From Arthrinium phaeospermum (taxonomy: Eukaryota > Ascomycota > Sordariomycetes > Amphisphaeriales > Apiosporaceae): DNA of 64,000 nucleotides. The notes under the pieces were generated by a model that ran no database searches, was not told the DNA's origin, and was given only the letters and a program-made list of their open reading frames with translations. Shown here piece after piece: positions 40,835-51,923 of the stretch. The stretch is from the NCBI GenBank assembly GCA_006503535.1, contig QYRS01000002.1, positions 1,798,001 to 1,862,000 of the forward strand, in the 5' to 3' direction. A program made the position numbers and the translations under genes. How positions within the stretch are numbered: position 1 is the first letter of the stretch; each line of letters starts with the position of its first letter.

Positions 40835-41750
40835 ATGCATCTCATCCTCACCGGCGCAACGGGTCTCGTCGGCTCCAGCGCCCTCGACGCCATGCTCCGG
40901 ATGAACAGCGTGACCAAGATCAGCATCCTGAGCCAGCGCCCCGTACAGATGGTCCAAGACCGTCCCGACCCGCGGGTCAACGTCATCATCCACAAGGACT
41001 TCGCAACGTACGACGACGAGGTGCTCGCTCAACTCAAAGGCGCTGCAGGCTGTGTTTGGGCCATCGGCGTGGCTCAGTCGCAGGTTTCGAGAAAGCTAGT
41101 ACCGAGCCAGTTTCCCCTCCCACCCCTAAACTGAAGAGTATTAAAGTTTACCCCTGCATACCAAGAGGAAATAGAGAGAACCCAAAAACTGATTGTCTGA
41201 ATTCAGAGACTATACCCTCATCACAAAGACTTATGCAGAAACAGCCGCTAAAGCCTTCGCCTCCCTTCCAAGGACCGAATCCGGTGCTATTGCTCCGGGG
41301 GAGGAAGCGTCATCGGCGGCAGAACCATTCCGGTTCGTTTACGTAGCCGGCGGTGACACCACGACGAAACCGGGCCTCCTGACTGCGTTCCAAGCGCGCA
41401 TCAAGGGCGAAACGGAACTGTCCTTGGGAAGCATCTGCAGGTCGATCCCGAGCCAACACCTCAAGGGGTATTCGGTCCGCATCTTCTACCCGGACAGGAC
41501 CAACCACGACGCCATCAAGCCCTACCTGGCGCCGCGGCCCCTGGTGCACAACGTCTCCGAGATGATCCTCGGGGCGCCGATCCGCCGCTTCGCCCCGAAC
41601 CTCTGGGCGCCCACCGAGAAGATGGGCGAGTTCCTCGTCGAGCTGGCCATGGGTCGGCACGACGACATCGCGGCGGCGGACGGGCAGGAGGTGGTGGATG
41701 GTTTGACTCTTGTCTCGAATGCGGATCTCAGGAAGGCAAAGGGGTACTAG
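40835..41750 (+). CDS. NAD(P)-binding Rossmann-fold protein, GC-AG intron
   Basis: Exons 40835-41094 and 41207-41750 give 267 aa. The N-terminus MHLILTGATGLVGSSALDAM is a dinucleotide-binding motif (GATGLVG, residues 8-14) of the atypical short-chain dehydrogenase/NmrA-Fmp52 type. Further segments are CVWAIGVAQSQV and, after the junction, DYTLITKTYAETAAKAF and FRFVYVAGGDTT, as in these proteins. The only junction that keeps the frame and the family pattern (QSQVSRK to DYTLITK) uses a GC donor (AAAGCTAGT) and the acceptor TTCAG, so this seems a GC-AG intron of 112 nt. Substrate unknown. Neighbour of a P450, but head away from it. Confidence 0.82.
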
Positions 41751-42246
41751 TGGGCACTACCCCTTATATTCCCCTTTTTGGAGCATTTCGTAGGCCTTTT
41801 TTCAGATAATTACAGTCCAATGTCGTATCTGATATTTCTCTAAGGGTATGGAAACCCCTTTTTTCCTCTTTTTCTATTTTCTTCTTGTAATCAGGCCCTT
41901 GGAAGCGGTTCTCTAGATTCTAGCATTCGCATATTTCCCACACGTTCAAATCCAAAATGGTATCTTAGGGAGTACGACGGCTGTACTGTGGTTTTGCAAA
42001 TGTTATTGACCACGAACTACTTCAATAGCTACCAGGCTGTATAATGGGGCGGAGAGTGTAATTGGGGTGTCTTTTATTCATTTTAGTTTTGTTTGGCACT
42101 CTTCAGATGGAAAACAAGGAGATGAAATGGTAAAGTGAAAGAAAAGAGCAGGCAAGACTGGATGTCTCTATTACGCCAAGACATAGAAAAGCAATTCCTT
42201 GTTTGATAGCTGGCTAATTTTGGCTTGTTTGTGGATGTGTGTGCCT
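41751..42246. other. Intergenic region between convergent genes
   Basis: AT-rich 3' flanks of the NAD(P)-binding gene and the P450 gene. Nothing else supported. Confidence 0.5.
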
Positions 42247-44120
42247 TCACAAAGCCCTGAGCCTCGCATACGCCATATCAGGCCTCCGGAAAAGCTTCTC
42301 AGTCGCGCTCATGGATTTGTATTCTTGCGGTAGCTCTTGAACCTCGAAATTGAGAATGAGCAATGTTACAACAATCCGGAACTCCATAGAAGCGAGTTTG
42401 CGCCCTATAATCAGGTGTTAGCTGTAACGACTTATTAGGTTCTCAGCACAGCTGAAAGGCATTTGCTGTTCAATATAAGAGCTGTATATGAATCGTTGAG
42501 TTACTTACCAGCGCAACCCCTATACCCTCCCCCAAAAGCGAGCGAGACTAGAGCCCGCGAATCGAATACCTCTTTGCCAGTAGCCTCGTCTCTGACGAGC
42601 CACCTTCTCGGCTCGAAACACGCGAGGTCGTTGCCAGCCCGCGATTCAAACCCATCGCCCGACTTCTCGAAAGCGGCTCGAGCCCCGGCAGTGCGTTTTG
42701 ACTCGTCCACAGGCACCGGTGAACGGTTGAGGTGGTAATTCATCATGATTTGGGCCCCTTTTGGTATGGGATAGCCGAGTATTTCCGTATCGGTGATTGC
42801 CTGACGCAGGTTGGCTTTGACGACACCACCAAGACGAAAGTTCTCCTCACACGTGGCGTCGAGGTAAGGAATGTCAGTTCCGAGAATCTCGTCAACTCCT
42901 GGCTGAGATGTGGGGAAAGTGTTTCGAAGGGCGTCGCGCAACTCGACTTGCACTCCAGGAAACGCTTCCATGTACCTTACGAACCAGGTAAGCGCATTCG
43001 CAGTGGAGTCGTGGCCCTGTATGCCTGTCAGCGATCATATTAGCTCCATGGGGCATGGTTCGCAACATACCCCAACAAGCATAGCGAACATTTCATCCAG
43101 CATATGTTGATCCTTGGTCGGATCCGTCATAGGCTTCTTCGTCTTCTTGGCCTCGGCAACCTGCCGTCGAAGCACCAGATCCATCATGCACGTGTCGAGC
43201 TCATCAGCCTCGAGCTGCCCAACTCCGAGCCGCTGGTATCGGTCGACCGCCTTCCTCATCGCCTGGCTGATCTTAGAGGTTACGGTGCGTCGGAACCTGC
43301 GATAGCGTGGGGTGAAAGTTTCCAGCTTTTGCGCCCACTGAGGGGCGGGACTCCTGGAATTGCGTGCAATGGTATCCGCAATGTATACAATTTCCTCCTT
43401 CAGAAAACCGGCAGCAGGCGCATCTCGTTCCGTGGGATCAGTCTCCGCGGCCTCGCCCCCTGAGAGCTGATGACGCAACTTCCGGATCTCGTGCCTAGTC
43501 GTGCCTGCTTCTTCTCCAATCACGGCCACCCAAATGGCATCTAGAGTGGCATTTTGGAGGTCGTCATGGACATCGAACGGCTGGCCCTTGCATGTGGTCA
43601 TTGTCTTGAGTCGCCAGAGGTCGAGGAGCTCGAGAGTGACTTTGTGGATGTTGGGCGCGGCAGCCTTTTGAAGGAAGTCGGCGCCCATCACATCGACCCA
43701 CAGCCGCTTCTGCTCCCTCAGCTCGGGCGTCGTATACTGACTGAGTGAGGCGCGAGGGAACATGGGGGCTATCATGTCCAGTGCCATGGGAGCCTTATCA
43801 AATTCCTTATTGCGACGGAATACGATATCCTCGATCTCGCGTGGGTCTTCAAGGACGATGATGGGCTTTTGGAAGCCGGGGAGCAGCAACTGGGCGATAG
43901 GTGTGCCCAGCTTTTGGGTGGTGGTGGTAAAGACCGAATCGGAGAATTCGTTGTTTTTCTGGACGACCGACATTAGATCCGGTATATCGCCCAGAATACG
44001 AGTAACCGATTTCCTGTTGTATGGAATCCCAGGATACGGGGTTGGATACAATTTGCACCAGCCGATAATGATGATTGCAACGAGGGCAACGAGCAAAAAC
44101 CCCGTTAGAGAGTACAACAT
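42247..44120 (-). CDS. Cytochrome P450 monooxygenase, three exons
   Basis: Exons 44120-43071, 43016-42509 and 42404-42247 give 571 aa. The N-terminal anchor is MLYSLTGFLLVALVAIIIIG, followed by the proline hinge YPTPYPGIP. The I-helix is rebuilt across intron 1: MLVG joined to GHDSTANALTW, the oxygen-activating (A/G)GxD(S/T) motif. ExxR appears as ENFR, the PERF-like motif as FEPRRW, and the haem loop FGGGYRGCAG (Cys518) is split by intron 2, continuing RKLASMEFR. All catalytic signatures are intact. It is an ER-bound class II enzyme that needs P450 reductase. Substrate unknown; CYP family not assigned. An ATG at 44261 upstream would place a non-anchor sequence first and is rejected. Confidence 0.93.
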
Positions 44121-44891
44121 TGTTTCCTCGATTTCGATGTAGTTGTTTGTTTGTGCTGCACTTAGGGAAAGAATTATGGCGACAAAGCTGGATGATCTGA
44201 GGAGTTTCTGCTTTCCAGGTTGGGTAAGTAAACAGAAGTGAAAATTGAAGTTCGTTCCCATTCCTTAATTTCTGTACAGAGTAAAATAAGATGCATTTTT
44301 TACCGCCGGGGGACATTCGTTTGGCGAACGGGGGGATATCCGTTTGTCGGTACCCAATGAGAGGCGCTCGCATGTTGCAATGAGCGAGGTAGTATTCCTT
44401 GCCTTGCAACAGAGGACCAATCATACGACTGCGCTGATTCAACCGAACCAACTGCATCAGCCGTTGGATGGTTCAGTGGAGATCGCGCCCCATTAGGTTA
44501 CGGTAATAACTATTGCCAGGCAGAGTTTGACGTAAGTATGCAACACAACCATGCAGTTTGATAAATGCACATCCCAACAGCAATTCATCCCTACATCCCT
44601 TGCATACAGCTAACTTTGGGCCGGGGTATGTCTTAGGACATGTGTACCAACGGAGCTTTGACTCTGGAGTAAGGGTGTCTCCGTAATCACAGGCATAGCG
44701 GCAGTATCGACGCAGCACCGCCCTAGGTCAACGTCAAGAACGAGATAGAAAGGGTTGAAAGTGGACTGAAGCAAATATATTATATGCTTAAATCACAATC
44801 ACCTGAAGTACATATGAGCTCCCCCTCAACACCGAGTCATAAATCCCAGCATAAATATGCGTCAGCCAATGTTCGGATGAGGTCACCATCT
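44121..44891. other. Intergenic region
   Basis: Promoter side of the P450 gene and 3' side of the secreted paralog. An 81-codon minus-strand frame at 44473-44718 shows no domain. Confidence 0.45.
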
Positions 44892-45656
44892 TTATTGCGC
44901 GAGGCTATCACAGGGTATATTGGACGGTACCCCGATGGGGGTGATGACGTAGTCGTGATACCACGACACCTGGTGTTGCGGTTCCGGCGTCAAGTTGGGC
45001 AGCATCCCGCCCGCCTGCGACGTCTTGAGAATGGTGTACTGCGTCTGGTAGCTGAAAGCGTGCTGTCAGTAAAAGGGTTCTCTCTGTTTGGGTAGCTATA
45101 ACGGCGCCAGGCCAGCCCACGTACTAGATCTGTGAGCAGTTCCCTGCTTTGAAGTTATTCTCAATGCGGCCCCGGACCTCATACACGGTCGAGTCCGCGG
45201 TGTCCTCTGCAACGAAGGTCGTGTTGGGAAAGTGCTTCAGGTAGTTAGCGACAGCTTCAACGTCTCTTGGTTGTGTACTATCAATTCGGCATATAGAAAA
45301 GAAAAGGATGCATACCGTGAGCGTCATGCGACCGTCAGGCGGCAAGAACCCCTGTTTGCACTTGAGAATCGCAGCCGGCCCGACGCAGTCCTTAGTCAAT
45401 GTAGTCTGCCGACCAGACGATGTGAAGTAGTCCGTGAAGGAGTCGGTGGCCGTAGCATTGTCAGCCTGTCCCACAAGCCTAGGAGGTCTGTCAGTTTCAC
45501 ACAACCAGAAACGTGAGAACACGGCCATAACACATACGCTTCCAGAAAGTCCCGGAAACCGGCCGGTACGTCGGGCTGAGGGTCGTAGTTGACCATGTTG
45601 ACGGCCACGGCCATCTTGGCGGCCAAAATAACGGAGAAGAACTGCTGAAACTGCAT
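44892..45656 (-). CDS. Small secreted protein, NTF2/SnoaL-like type, paralog A, four exons
   Basis: Exons 45656-45538, 45478-45316, 45234-45125 and 45051-44892 join to 183 aa. The start MQFQQFFSVILAAKMAVAV is a signal peptide. The mature part has SFTDYFTSSGRQTTL, ILKCKQGFLPPDG, HFPNTTFVAEDT, GRIENNFKAGNCSQ and, in the last exon, YYQTQYTILKTSQAGGML. Intron 2 ends at a CTGAAG acceptor preceded by a CTAAC branch site. Exon 1 has exactly the same length (119 nt) and phase as in paralog B at 46463, and the last intron of both lies just behind the shared GNCSQ motif. The fold (cone-shaped alpha/beta, NTF2/SnoaL-like) is inferred from pattern; ligand unknown. Probably extracellular. Confidence 0.85.
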
Positions 45657-46462
45657 GGTAATTATCAACAAACGAATGCGTATACGATTATGAATGAGTG
45701 GAAGGTAAAGTAGACACATAGGATGCAAAAGATGATCGTGATACCTGGGACAATCTTATAACATTTCTCCTGAGTTGATGTCAACTCCGTGGTAAAGCAA
45801 CAAGGGTATGCCAGCAGAATCAAAGATTGGGGCTAGAACTCTCCGGGGTATGCGAAAATCTTTGAACGCCAAGCACCTGCCAGTAAAACGCCTTAAATAG
45901 AACGGTACACTGCCTCCTGAACCTGACATAGTGACTTGGCAGTCAAGGCGGGAGAAGCCGCAAGCCCTAGCGGTCAGGGGCTATCCCGGCCCACGCTAGA
46001 CCGAGAGCTTGACGGGACCGCCGGATCCGCTCAGCCTCGAACGTTCTTTAAGGTCCTGGTCTTTTAATTCAATAGAGTTTATATACGGTAGGTTTCTACA
46101 CAGGGATTTTCCCAGTCAAGTAAACTTGACTCGGCTTCACCCGGATAAGTTTCTTGGGGATAGGGGCCCGAAGGTTCGCCAAGCCTCCCTATTCATGCCC
46201 ATCAAGGCGAACTTGGCGGATACTGTGGCTGAAAACGACGACAGGGAATTACTCAAGGTACTTGCCTGATGTGTGTAATGTGAGTAGGCATATGCTTTAT
46301 AGGAAGCCCTGCTCGCTCTTTTGAAGTCAGTCTTGGAGCAAGTGCAACCAGTTGCACTCACTTGTTTCACGCTTTCAGCTGTCCAACTTTCGTTCAAACT
46401 ATTCATTCATTCCAAAAGGTCGCTCTTTACCACAACTACACAACACTGTGCCAATTTCAAAG
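45657..46462. promoter_or_regulatory. Shared divergent promoter of the secreted paralog pair
   Basis: 806 bases between the two start codons. A TTTATATACGG element occurs at about 46077-46087. The region could co-regulate both genes; no operator was identified. Confidence 0.4.
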
Positions 46463-47131
46463 ATGAAATATTCAACCTCCCTCTTGGCCATTGTCGGTCT
46501 CGCGGCGGCCTCTCCCGTGGACATGGGCCCATACAAGCCCGATTCCAATGTCGACGCCGCTTTCTCCTCATTCGTAAAAGAGTAAGACCTCTCCAAATCA
46601 TTCGAAGCAAATGTTCGTCAAAGACTGATTTTGTCAAACAGGTACTACCGCGTGTCCGAAGACAAGGCGGCGACCACCTCCTTCACGGACTTCTGGCCCG
46701 CCGACGGCTCGCTCGTCGCCGCGGGCAAAACGTTCAAGGGCTCTGCTTCCATCCTTGCCGTCAAGCAAAAGCTTCTGCCGCCCGACGGGAACAAGGCGTG
46801 GTGGCACCCGATCCTCGGCGCCAACGTGGTCAGCGAGGATTCCAAGACGAAGACGATCAATGCTAGGATCATTATTCAGACCACCTACACGCCGGGGAAC
46901 TGTTCCCAAGCCCAGTATGTTGTCATGACCTCCTCTCCATCTATCAGCTGGATTTAAGCCTTTTTCAGTGTCGCGGCTAATCGGTTGAACAGTGGTAATG
47001 CAGCTTTTACGGTGGCCAAGGATGCCGACGGGGTACCAAACTGGACGGCACATACAGGGGGTCTGCTGGTTTACAACTTGACTGTGAACACGATCCAGAC
47101 GCCTACAGATGAAGCGTGCACAGCAGCATGA
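46463..47131 (+). CDS. Small secreted protein, NTF2/SnoaL-like type, paralog B, three exons
   Basis: Exons 46463-46581, 46642-46914 and 46993-47131 give 176 aa. Signal peptide MKYSTSLLAIVGLAAASPV. The body has YYRVSEDKAATTSFTDFWPA, GSASILAVKQKLLPPDG, AWWHPILGANVV and IQTTYTPGNCSQA, then GNAAFTVAKDADGVPNW and a final LLVYNLTVNTIQ. Matches paralog A in motif order (SFTDxF, LPPDG, GNCSQ) and in the position of its first and last introns, but lacks A's middle intron. The family is a fungal secreted group without known activity; the fold is likely NTF2/SnoaL-like. Extracellular role inferred. Confidence 0.87.
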
Positions 47132-47716
47132 TGAACGTTGATCTTCAGATTGAATTGTCGTCATGAAACATATATTTTTACAAGGGCGTCTCTATGTAAC
47201 TGTCGCGGTGTCAAGTGCATATCAATCTCTTTATCTTCTGCGCCCTTCATCTCCGATCGAGGCCCTGTAATACTGATAGGCCTAGGCTAATATGTCCCGA
47301 TGGGCATGCGATAGCCCCGCATTGGTAGTCGTCGGGCGTTGATGCAGGGGTTTGGGAATCTGGGGTATCGGGGGCCATCGGAACCCCTCCGATGAGGTTC
47401 GGCTTTGCTACGCCGGCCGTATCACTCGTACGTCAGACCAAACGAGATATGGTCGTGCTGGTTTTGATTAGCTCTGATATTATTGATCGCCCAAATGGTA
47501 GCGCAGTCATATGATGCATTTGGAAAGCTCGACGCCCCCTATCAGCTCTAGACTCTATCTTCGCCAATTGATTAGGTGCCACAGACATAATATTTTGACA
47601 GGCTTTCCATTCAGATTTTGGTTTTCATCGTTCGTAATATATGAGCTTGCCAATGACCTAATCTGTCTCTACTTCCTCTCGGTATTCTGTAAAGACTTGA
47701 CAGCTCCATACCCTCC
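47132..47716. other. Intergenic region
   Basis: 3' flank of paralog B and promoter of the transporter gene. Nothing else supported. Confidence 0.5.
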
Positions 47717-49355
47717 ATGATGGACGCCAAGAAATTTACGGCAGAGAGTGATGTGACAGATACGAGAGCCGTTTTCGAAGGGCCTGATCACCAGGCACTT
47801 AAGCTACCGCCCGCTTCCGATGCAGAGCTCGAGCGCCACGAAGTCTTCCAGAAGAACGCTGATGGTGTCGACTTCCGTACCGTCGGGTGGCCCCGGGCCA
47901 CCGTGATATTCCTCAAGATCGTCTTCTCGACAGGCATCCTGTCCATCCCGACCGCGCTTTATGCATTGGGCGCTGTGGGTGGCACGTTGTCGCTGGTGGC
48001 ATGGCAGGCGGTCAATACCTGTGAGTTTCTTCCCCCGGCCAGACTGAGCCTCGACCATCAAACCAGATCACTCAGCTGACAATGCGACATTGCCAGACTG
48101 TGCGATAGTCCAGGGCAACTTCAGGAATCGACACCCTGAGTGTCACTCAATCGTCGACATGGCCCAGACCCTGGGTGGCTTCTGGCTCAAGGAGCTAGTC
48201 GGCTTCATCTTCCTCATCGCCTACATCCTCGTGACCGGCTCCGGCATCATCGGCCTCTCGGTCGCCTTCAACGCCCTCTCCAACCACGCCTTCTGCACCG
48301 TCTGGTGGGGTCTCATCTCCGCCGCCATCATCACGGCATGCGCCCTGATCCGGACGCTCAAGAACCTGGGCTGGGTCACCTTCGCCGGTTTCGTTTCGCT
48401 GTTCGTCGCCATCTTCATCGTCACCGTCGGCGTGACGACCCGCGACCGGCCCGCGGCGGCCCCGCAGACCGGCGACTTCGAGCTCGGGTTCGTCGCCATC
48501 AACTACCCGACCTTTGTGGCCGGCATGACGGCGACGGCGACCATCTTCATCTCGAGCGCGGGGTCGAGTGCGTTCTTGCCCGTCATCAGCGAGATGAGGA
48601 AGCCCCGGGACTTCAAGAAGGCTGTAGTTACTTGTATGGCCATCGTTCTATCGGTGAGTCTTTCTGCCTCACCCCTCCTCTAGGGGGCCATGCCCAAGTT
48701 ACGACCTCGTAGACACTGACCTCTCGACAGTGCTACCTCTCCTTCGCCGTCGTTGTCTACGCCTGGTGCGGCAAATGGGTCGCCAACCCCGCCCTCGGGA
48801 GCGCCGGCGACCTCATCAAGAAGATCTCCTACGGCGTCGCGCTCGTCGGCCTGATCGCGAGCGGCGCCATCAACCAGCACATCGCCGCCAAGTACGTCTT
48901 CGTGCGCGTCCTACGTAACTCGCGCCACCTGCAGTCCAACACCGTCACGCACTGGGCGACGTGGGCGGGCGTCACCGTGGCCATCGGCGCCGTCGCCTTC
49001 CTGCTGGCCGAGTCCATCGCCATCTTCAACTACATCCTCGCGCTGGCCGGGTCCGTCTGCTTCGCGCCCATGGCGCTGGTCGTGCCGGGGTGCCTGTATC
49101 TGCACGACTTTGCGGCGTACCGGAGGGGGACGTGGGGGCAGAGGGCGAAGTGGGGGGTGCATGTTTGCTTGATCCTTTTGGGTGTCTTTGTTACTGTCTG
49201 TGGAACGTGAGTAAAGCATACTGGCACTGATAAAGTCCCCTCCTGACTAATCTCTTAGATACGCAACGGTCATGTCGATTAAGGAGGCCTATAGCAACGG
49301 CGAGATTGGGTCTGCCTTCAGTTGTGCTGACAACTCTGGGTCAGTGGCTGGATAG
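47717..49355 (+). CDS. Amino-acid transporter, AAAP family, four exons
   Basis: Exons 47717-48020, 48097-48653, 48731-49206 and 49259-49355 give 477 aa (ATG at 47717 or 47720). A soluble acidic N-terminus of about 60 residues precedes about ten membrane helices. Family-typical segments are GWPRATVIFLKIVFSTGILS (first helix), TLSLVAWQAVNTY, ELVGFIFLIAYILVTGSGI, GMTATATIFISSAGSSAF, and in exon 3 WATWAGVTVAIGAVAFLLAE and LALAGSVCFAPMALVVPG. This is the fungal Mtr-like branch of the AAAP group, which takes up neutral amino acids in symport with protons at the plasma membrane. Substrate range not readable. All introns have GTGAGT donors. Confidence 0.93.
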
Positions 49356-49638
49356 GAGAGACCAAAGACTATCCGGATTTACCAACACATTCTACAATCA
49401 GTTATCGAGATAACGGAAGTTAGACTTGATGATTCCAAGATACTACTAATTTGAAAGATTTAATAACATATTCCATTTACCGAAAAGGGGTTCTCATGAT
49501 GAATGATACAAAAGTACGCTGAGCTAGTCGGGCAAAGAACAACTTACAGGCAGTATTCTTTTCACTGATTCGATTAGCTAACCTACTACATTATCGTGGC
49601 ATGTTTTGGAAAAACGCAGGGCCTTTCAGGTTCAACGT

Positions 49639-50490
49639 CTAGGCTTTAGATATTCGAAGAGCCCCCAGCTTACGATCGATCAACTTGTTGAGCACCCGGA
49701 GAACCAGCGTCGCCTCCTTCTGCCAATCCTCCGCGACAGACACGGGCATGGGCAGGGTGGCAGACCGCTCGATGATCAGCGCCGTAACCGACACTTTCGG
49801 GGTGTCCGGCCCCAAGTCGAGGTCGGTGACGAGGTGCTGGTACATCTCGGGCAGGTCGTAGCGGCCGGCCTTGAAGACGATGGCTTCCGCCTCGGCCTCG
49901 CGTCCGTGAGAAAAGTACCCTTCATCTTCGTCTTCGGCAATGGGCTTCAGGGTGCCGCCCAGCTTCGTCGTCGGCTTCGTCGGTACTGGCAGCAAAGACT
50001 TCTTCTTCGTTTTCTTCGGCTTCGCTTGGGCGGAGGTCACCGACGTCCTCGCGATCTTCAGCAGCTCCACATCCTCCTCGTGGATTACCTTGCGTCCCTG
50101 CACATCGCAGTGCTTGTTCAGGTACGCGACGGTCTCGTCGACGGTCCAGCCCTTCCTGGCCACGAACTCTTGCAGGTCGCGGTGGGTGAGCCGGAAGCCG
50201 TATTTCAGCCGGGCCTGCTGGATCAGGATGCCAGCTTCGCGGCTGCCGTGGGCCTCGGGCTCTTTCTCCGGGGGCACGAAGCGCTTGTAGTAGGTCTGGA
50301 CGACGAATTCGGTCATTCCACTGTTCAGCTGGGCCCGCTCGAGCATCCAATCCCGGCGCCTCTCCCAGTCGTCGGAGGCATCCCGGGATCCTTGGGCGTA
50401 GAAACTACCGAGGTCCTCGTACAGGGTCTTCTCGTATACGAGCATGCCCAAGGCCGCCTCCTTGGCTGTCTGTTTACGCATTCCAGGCAT
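49639..50490 (-). CDS. Fungal protein of unknown function
   Basis: 283 aa from the ATG at 50490 (MPGMRKQTAKEAA). A longer frame to 50589 adds a non-conserved stretch. It is hydrophilic and alpha-helical, without signal peptide or membrane helix. Visible parts are LVYEKTLYEDLGSFYA, WERRRDWMLERAQLN, LKYGFRLTHRDLQEFVARKG and VDETVAYLNKHCD, then a Lys-rich linker (KPKKTKKKS) and an ordered end, LPEMYQHLVTDLDLGPD and LVLRVLNKLIDRKLG. No family recognised. Codon use is typical of the window's genes, which supports coding. Confidence 0.7.
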   Translation of the reverse strand: MPGMRKQTAKEAALGMLVYEKTLYEDLGSFYAQGSRDASDDWERRRDWMLERAQLNSGMTEFVVQTYYKRFVPPEKEPEAHGSREAGILIQQARLKYGFRLTHRDLQEFVARKGWTVDETVAYLNKHCDVQGRKVIHEEDVELLKIARTSVTSAQAKPKKTKKKSLLPVPTKPTTKLGGTLKPIAEDEDEGYFSHGREAEAEAIVFKAGRYDLPEMYQHLVTDLDLGPDTPKVSVTALIIERSATLPMPVSVAEDWQKEATLVLRVLNKLIDRKLGALRISKA

Positions 50491-51002
50491 GGTGGCTGTA
50501 TGGCTGCAGTCTTCAGAGCTACTCAAGTGAAAAGAAAAAGGTAGCGATTTGGTTCCAAATCGTGTGTTGCACACGATCATCATAATCATTCATACGAATA
50601 CTCCTGCAAGTCTATATATTGTCCAACGGAGAAACACAACAATGAACAATCCTTGAACAAGACAGGCCCCACCTGTTTTAAGGTTGACCAAATGTCCTTT
50701 GTTGCCCAATAAAGGGGCGAACCTTGTTCAAATTGTGTAGGAATTAGACAATGCAAGCCAAGATCGAGTTGCTGCTTATTGTAAAATGTATGGTGATTGA
50801 GAAAGAAGAGCGCATTTTTGGGCAAGAGTAGCATAGAGTGTATCTTGATACTTTGAGTTTCGGTACACAACTCGCTCGAGCGATCAAGCCACAACCCATT
50901 GTCATATAGTGCTCGACTAGGGAAAGACAATCATCCTTGATAGTGACACATACTCCACTCCGAGCCAGGATAATAACCGGAAATGCTGCCTATAACAAAC
51001 CC
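50491..51002. other. Intergenic region
   Basis: AT-rich. Holds only a 114-codon minus-strand frame (50586-50930) without any domain. No gene supported. Confidence 0.45.
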
Positions 51003-51923
51003 TTAGGGCCAAGTCTCGCGCGCGTGCACAACACCGCCCACCCACCCCTCGCCCCCCGCGAACGTACTCCAAGTAAACACCCCGTCAAAGAACCACAGCC
51101 GCGCCATGACGCCGTACTGCCACCGGTCCCCACCCTCCAACAGCCAAAGCGGCCCGCCCGACATGCCCTGCGACCCGTCCGCGTCCGTGTCGAGCGGCCC
51201 CGTCGCGTCGCACCGCGTCTCCCTGTAGACGGAGATGCTCTGCTGGCGGTACGGCCGGCTGGCCCCGTCGAGGTCGCCCGGGTAGCCGTAGTCGTAGAAG
51301 AGCGGCTTCTGCTTGCGGGAGTCATCGTGGTGCAGGGCGTCGGCCCCCAGGAACCCGTTGGACTCGCCGAGCCGCTGGTCGAGCACGAAGATGGCCCAGT
51401 CGGCGTTCTCGCAGCAGGGGCAGTCCGGCAGCGGCGACGCCGGCATCAGGACCGAGGTCACGTACGCCCCCGGGAACACTTCGGCGCCGTTGAAGGCCGG
51501 GGCGAAGTAGAAGGGGACGTCTGGGGCCCAGCAGTGTCGGGCCGCGGCCACGTGGCGGGGGCCGATCAGCGAGGCGGAGCAGATGGACTTGGGGTTCGTG
51601 AGACGGCCCATGGCGGAGAAGGGGTAGTTGCGGTCGTCGATCCGCACCCGGTCGTCGGGGCCGATGGTGTAGCGCTTTTGGGGAGATGGGGCCGGGCCGT
51701 GGCTGGGAGGAGGGGCGGTGGTGTTGTGGTACAGGGATGTGAGATCTGCCTCGGAGATGCGGAAGACTTCGGGAGGGGACATGTTGGCCAGTCGCAGATC
51801 AGGCTGGTTGGGGTTGTCCAGGATGGGGTGCATCCAAGTCAAGCCAGGCTGATCAGTGACGGGCAAGGCGGAAGAGAAGCTCGCAAGGCATATTGCCAGC
51901 TTAATGGCTACGTAAAACGGCAT
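51003..51923 (-). CDS. Secreted trypsin-like serine protease
   Basis: 306 aa from the ATG at 51923; signal peptide MPFYVAIKLAICLASFSSA. A pro-region of about 80 residues ends at SPQKRYTIG, where KR could be a kexin site. The S1-type protease follows: CSASLIGPRHVAAARHCW with the catalytic His (about 130), NADWAIFVLD with the Asp (about 176) and GSQGMSGGPLWLL with the Ser (about 257). The GxSGGP motif and the spacing agree with the glutamyl-endopeptidase/trypsin-like branch. Specificity pocket not readable. Cysteine pairs (CPCC, CDATG) suggest disulfides. Extracellular protein digestion is the likely role; the triad appears complete. Confidence 0.88.
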   Translation of the reverse strand: MPFYVAIKLAICLASFSSALPVTDQPGLTWMHPILDNPNQPDLRLANMSPPEVFRISEADLTSLYHNTTAPPPSHGPAPSPQKRYTIGPDDRVRIDDRNYPFSAMGRLTNPKSICSASLIGPRHVAAARHCWAPDVPFYFAPAFNGAEVFPGAYVTSVLMPASPLPDCPCCENADWAIFVLDQRLGESNGFLGADALHHDDSRKQKPLFYDYGYPGDLDGASRPYRQQSISVYRETRCDATGPLDTDADGSQGMSGGPLWLLEGGDRWQYGVMARLWFFDGVFTWSTFAGGEGWVGGVVHARETWP

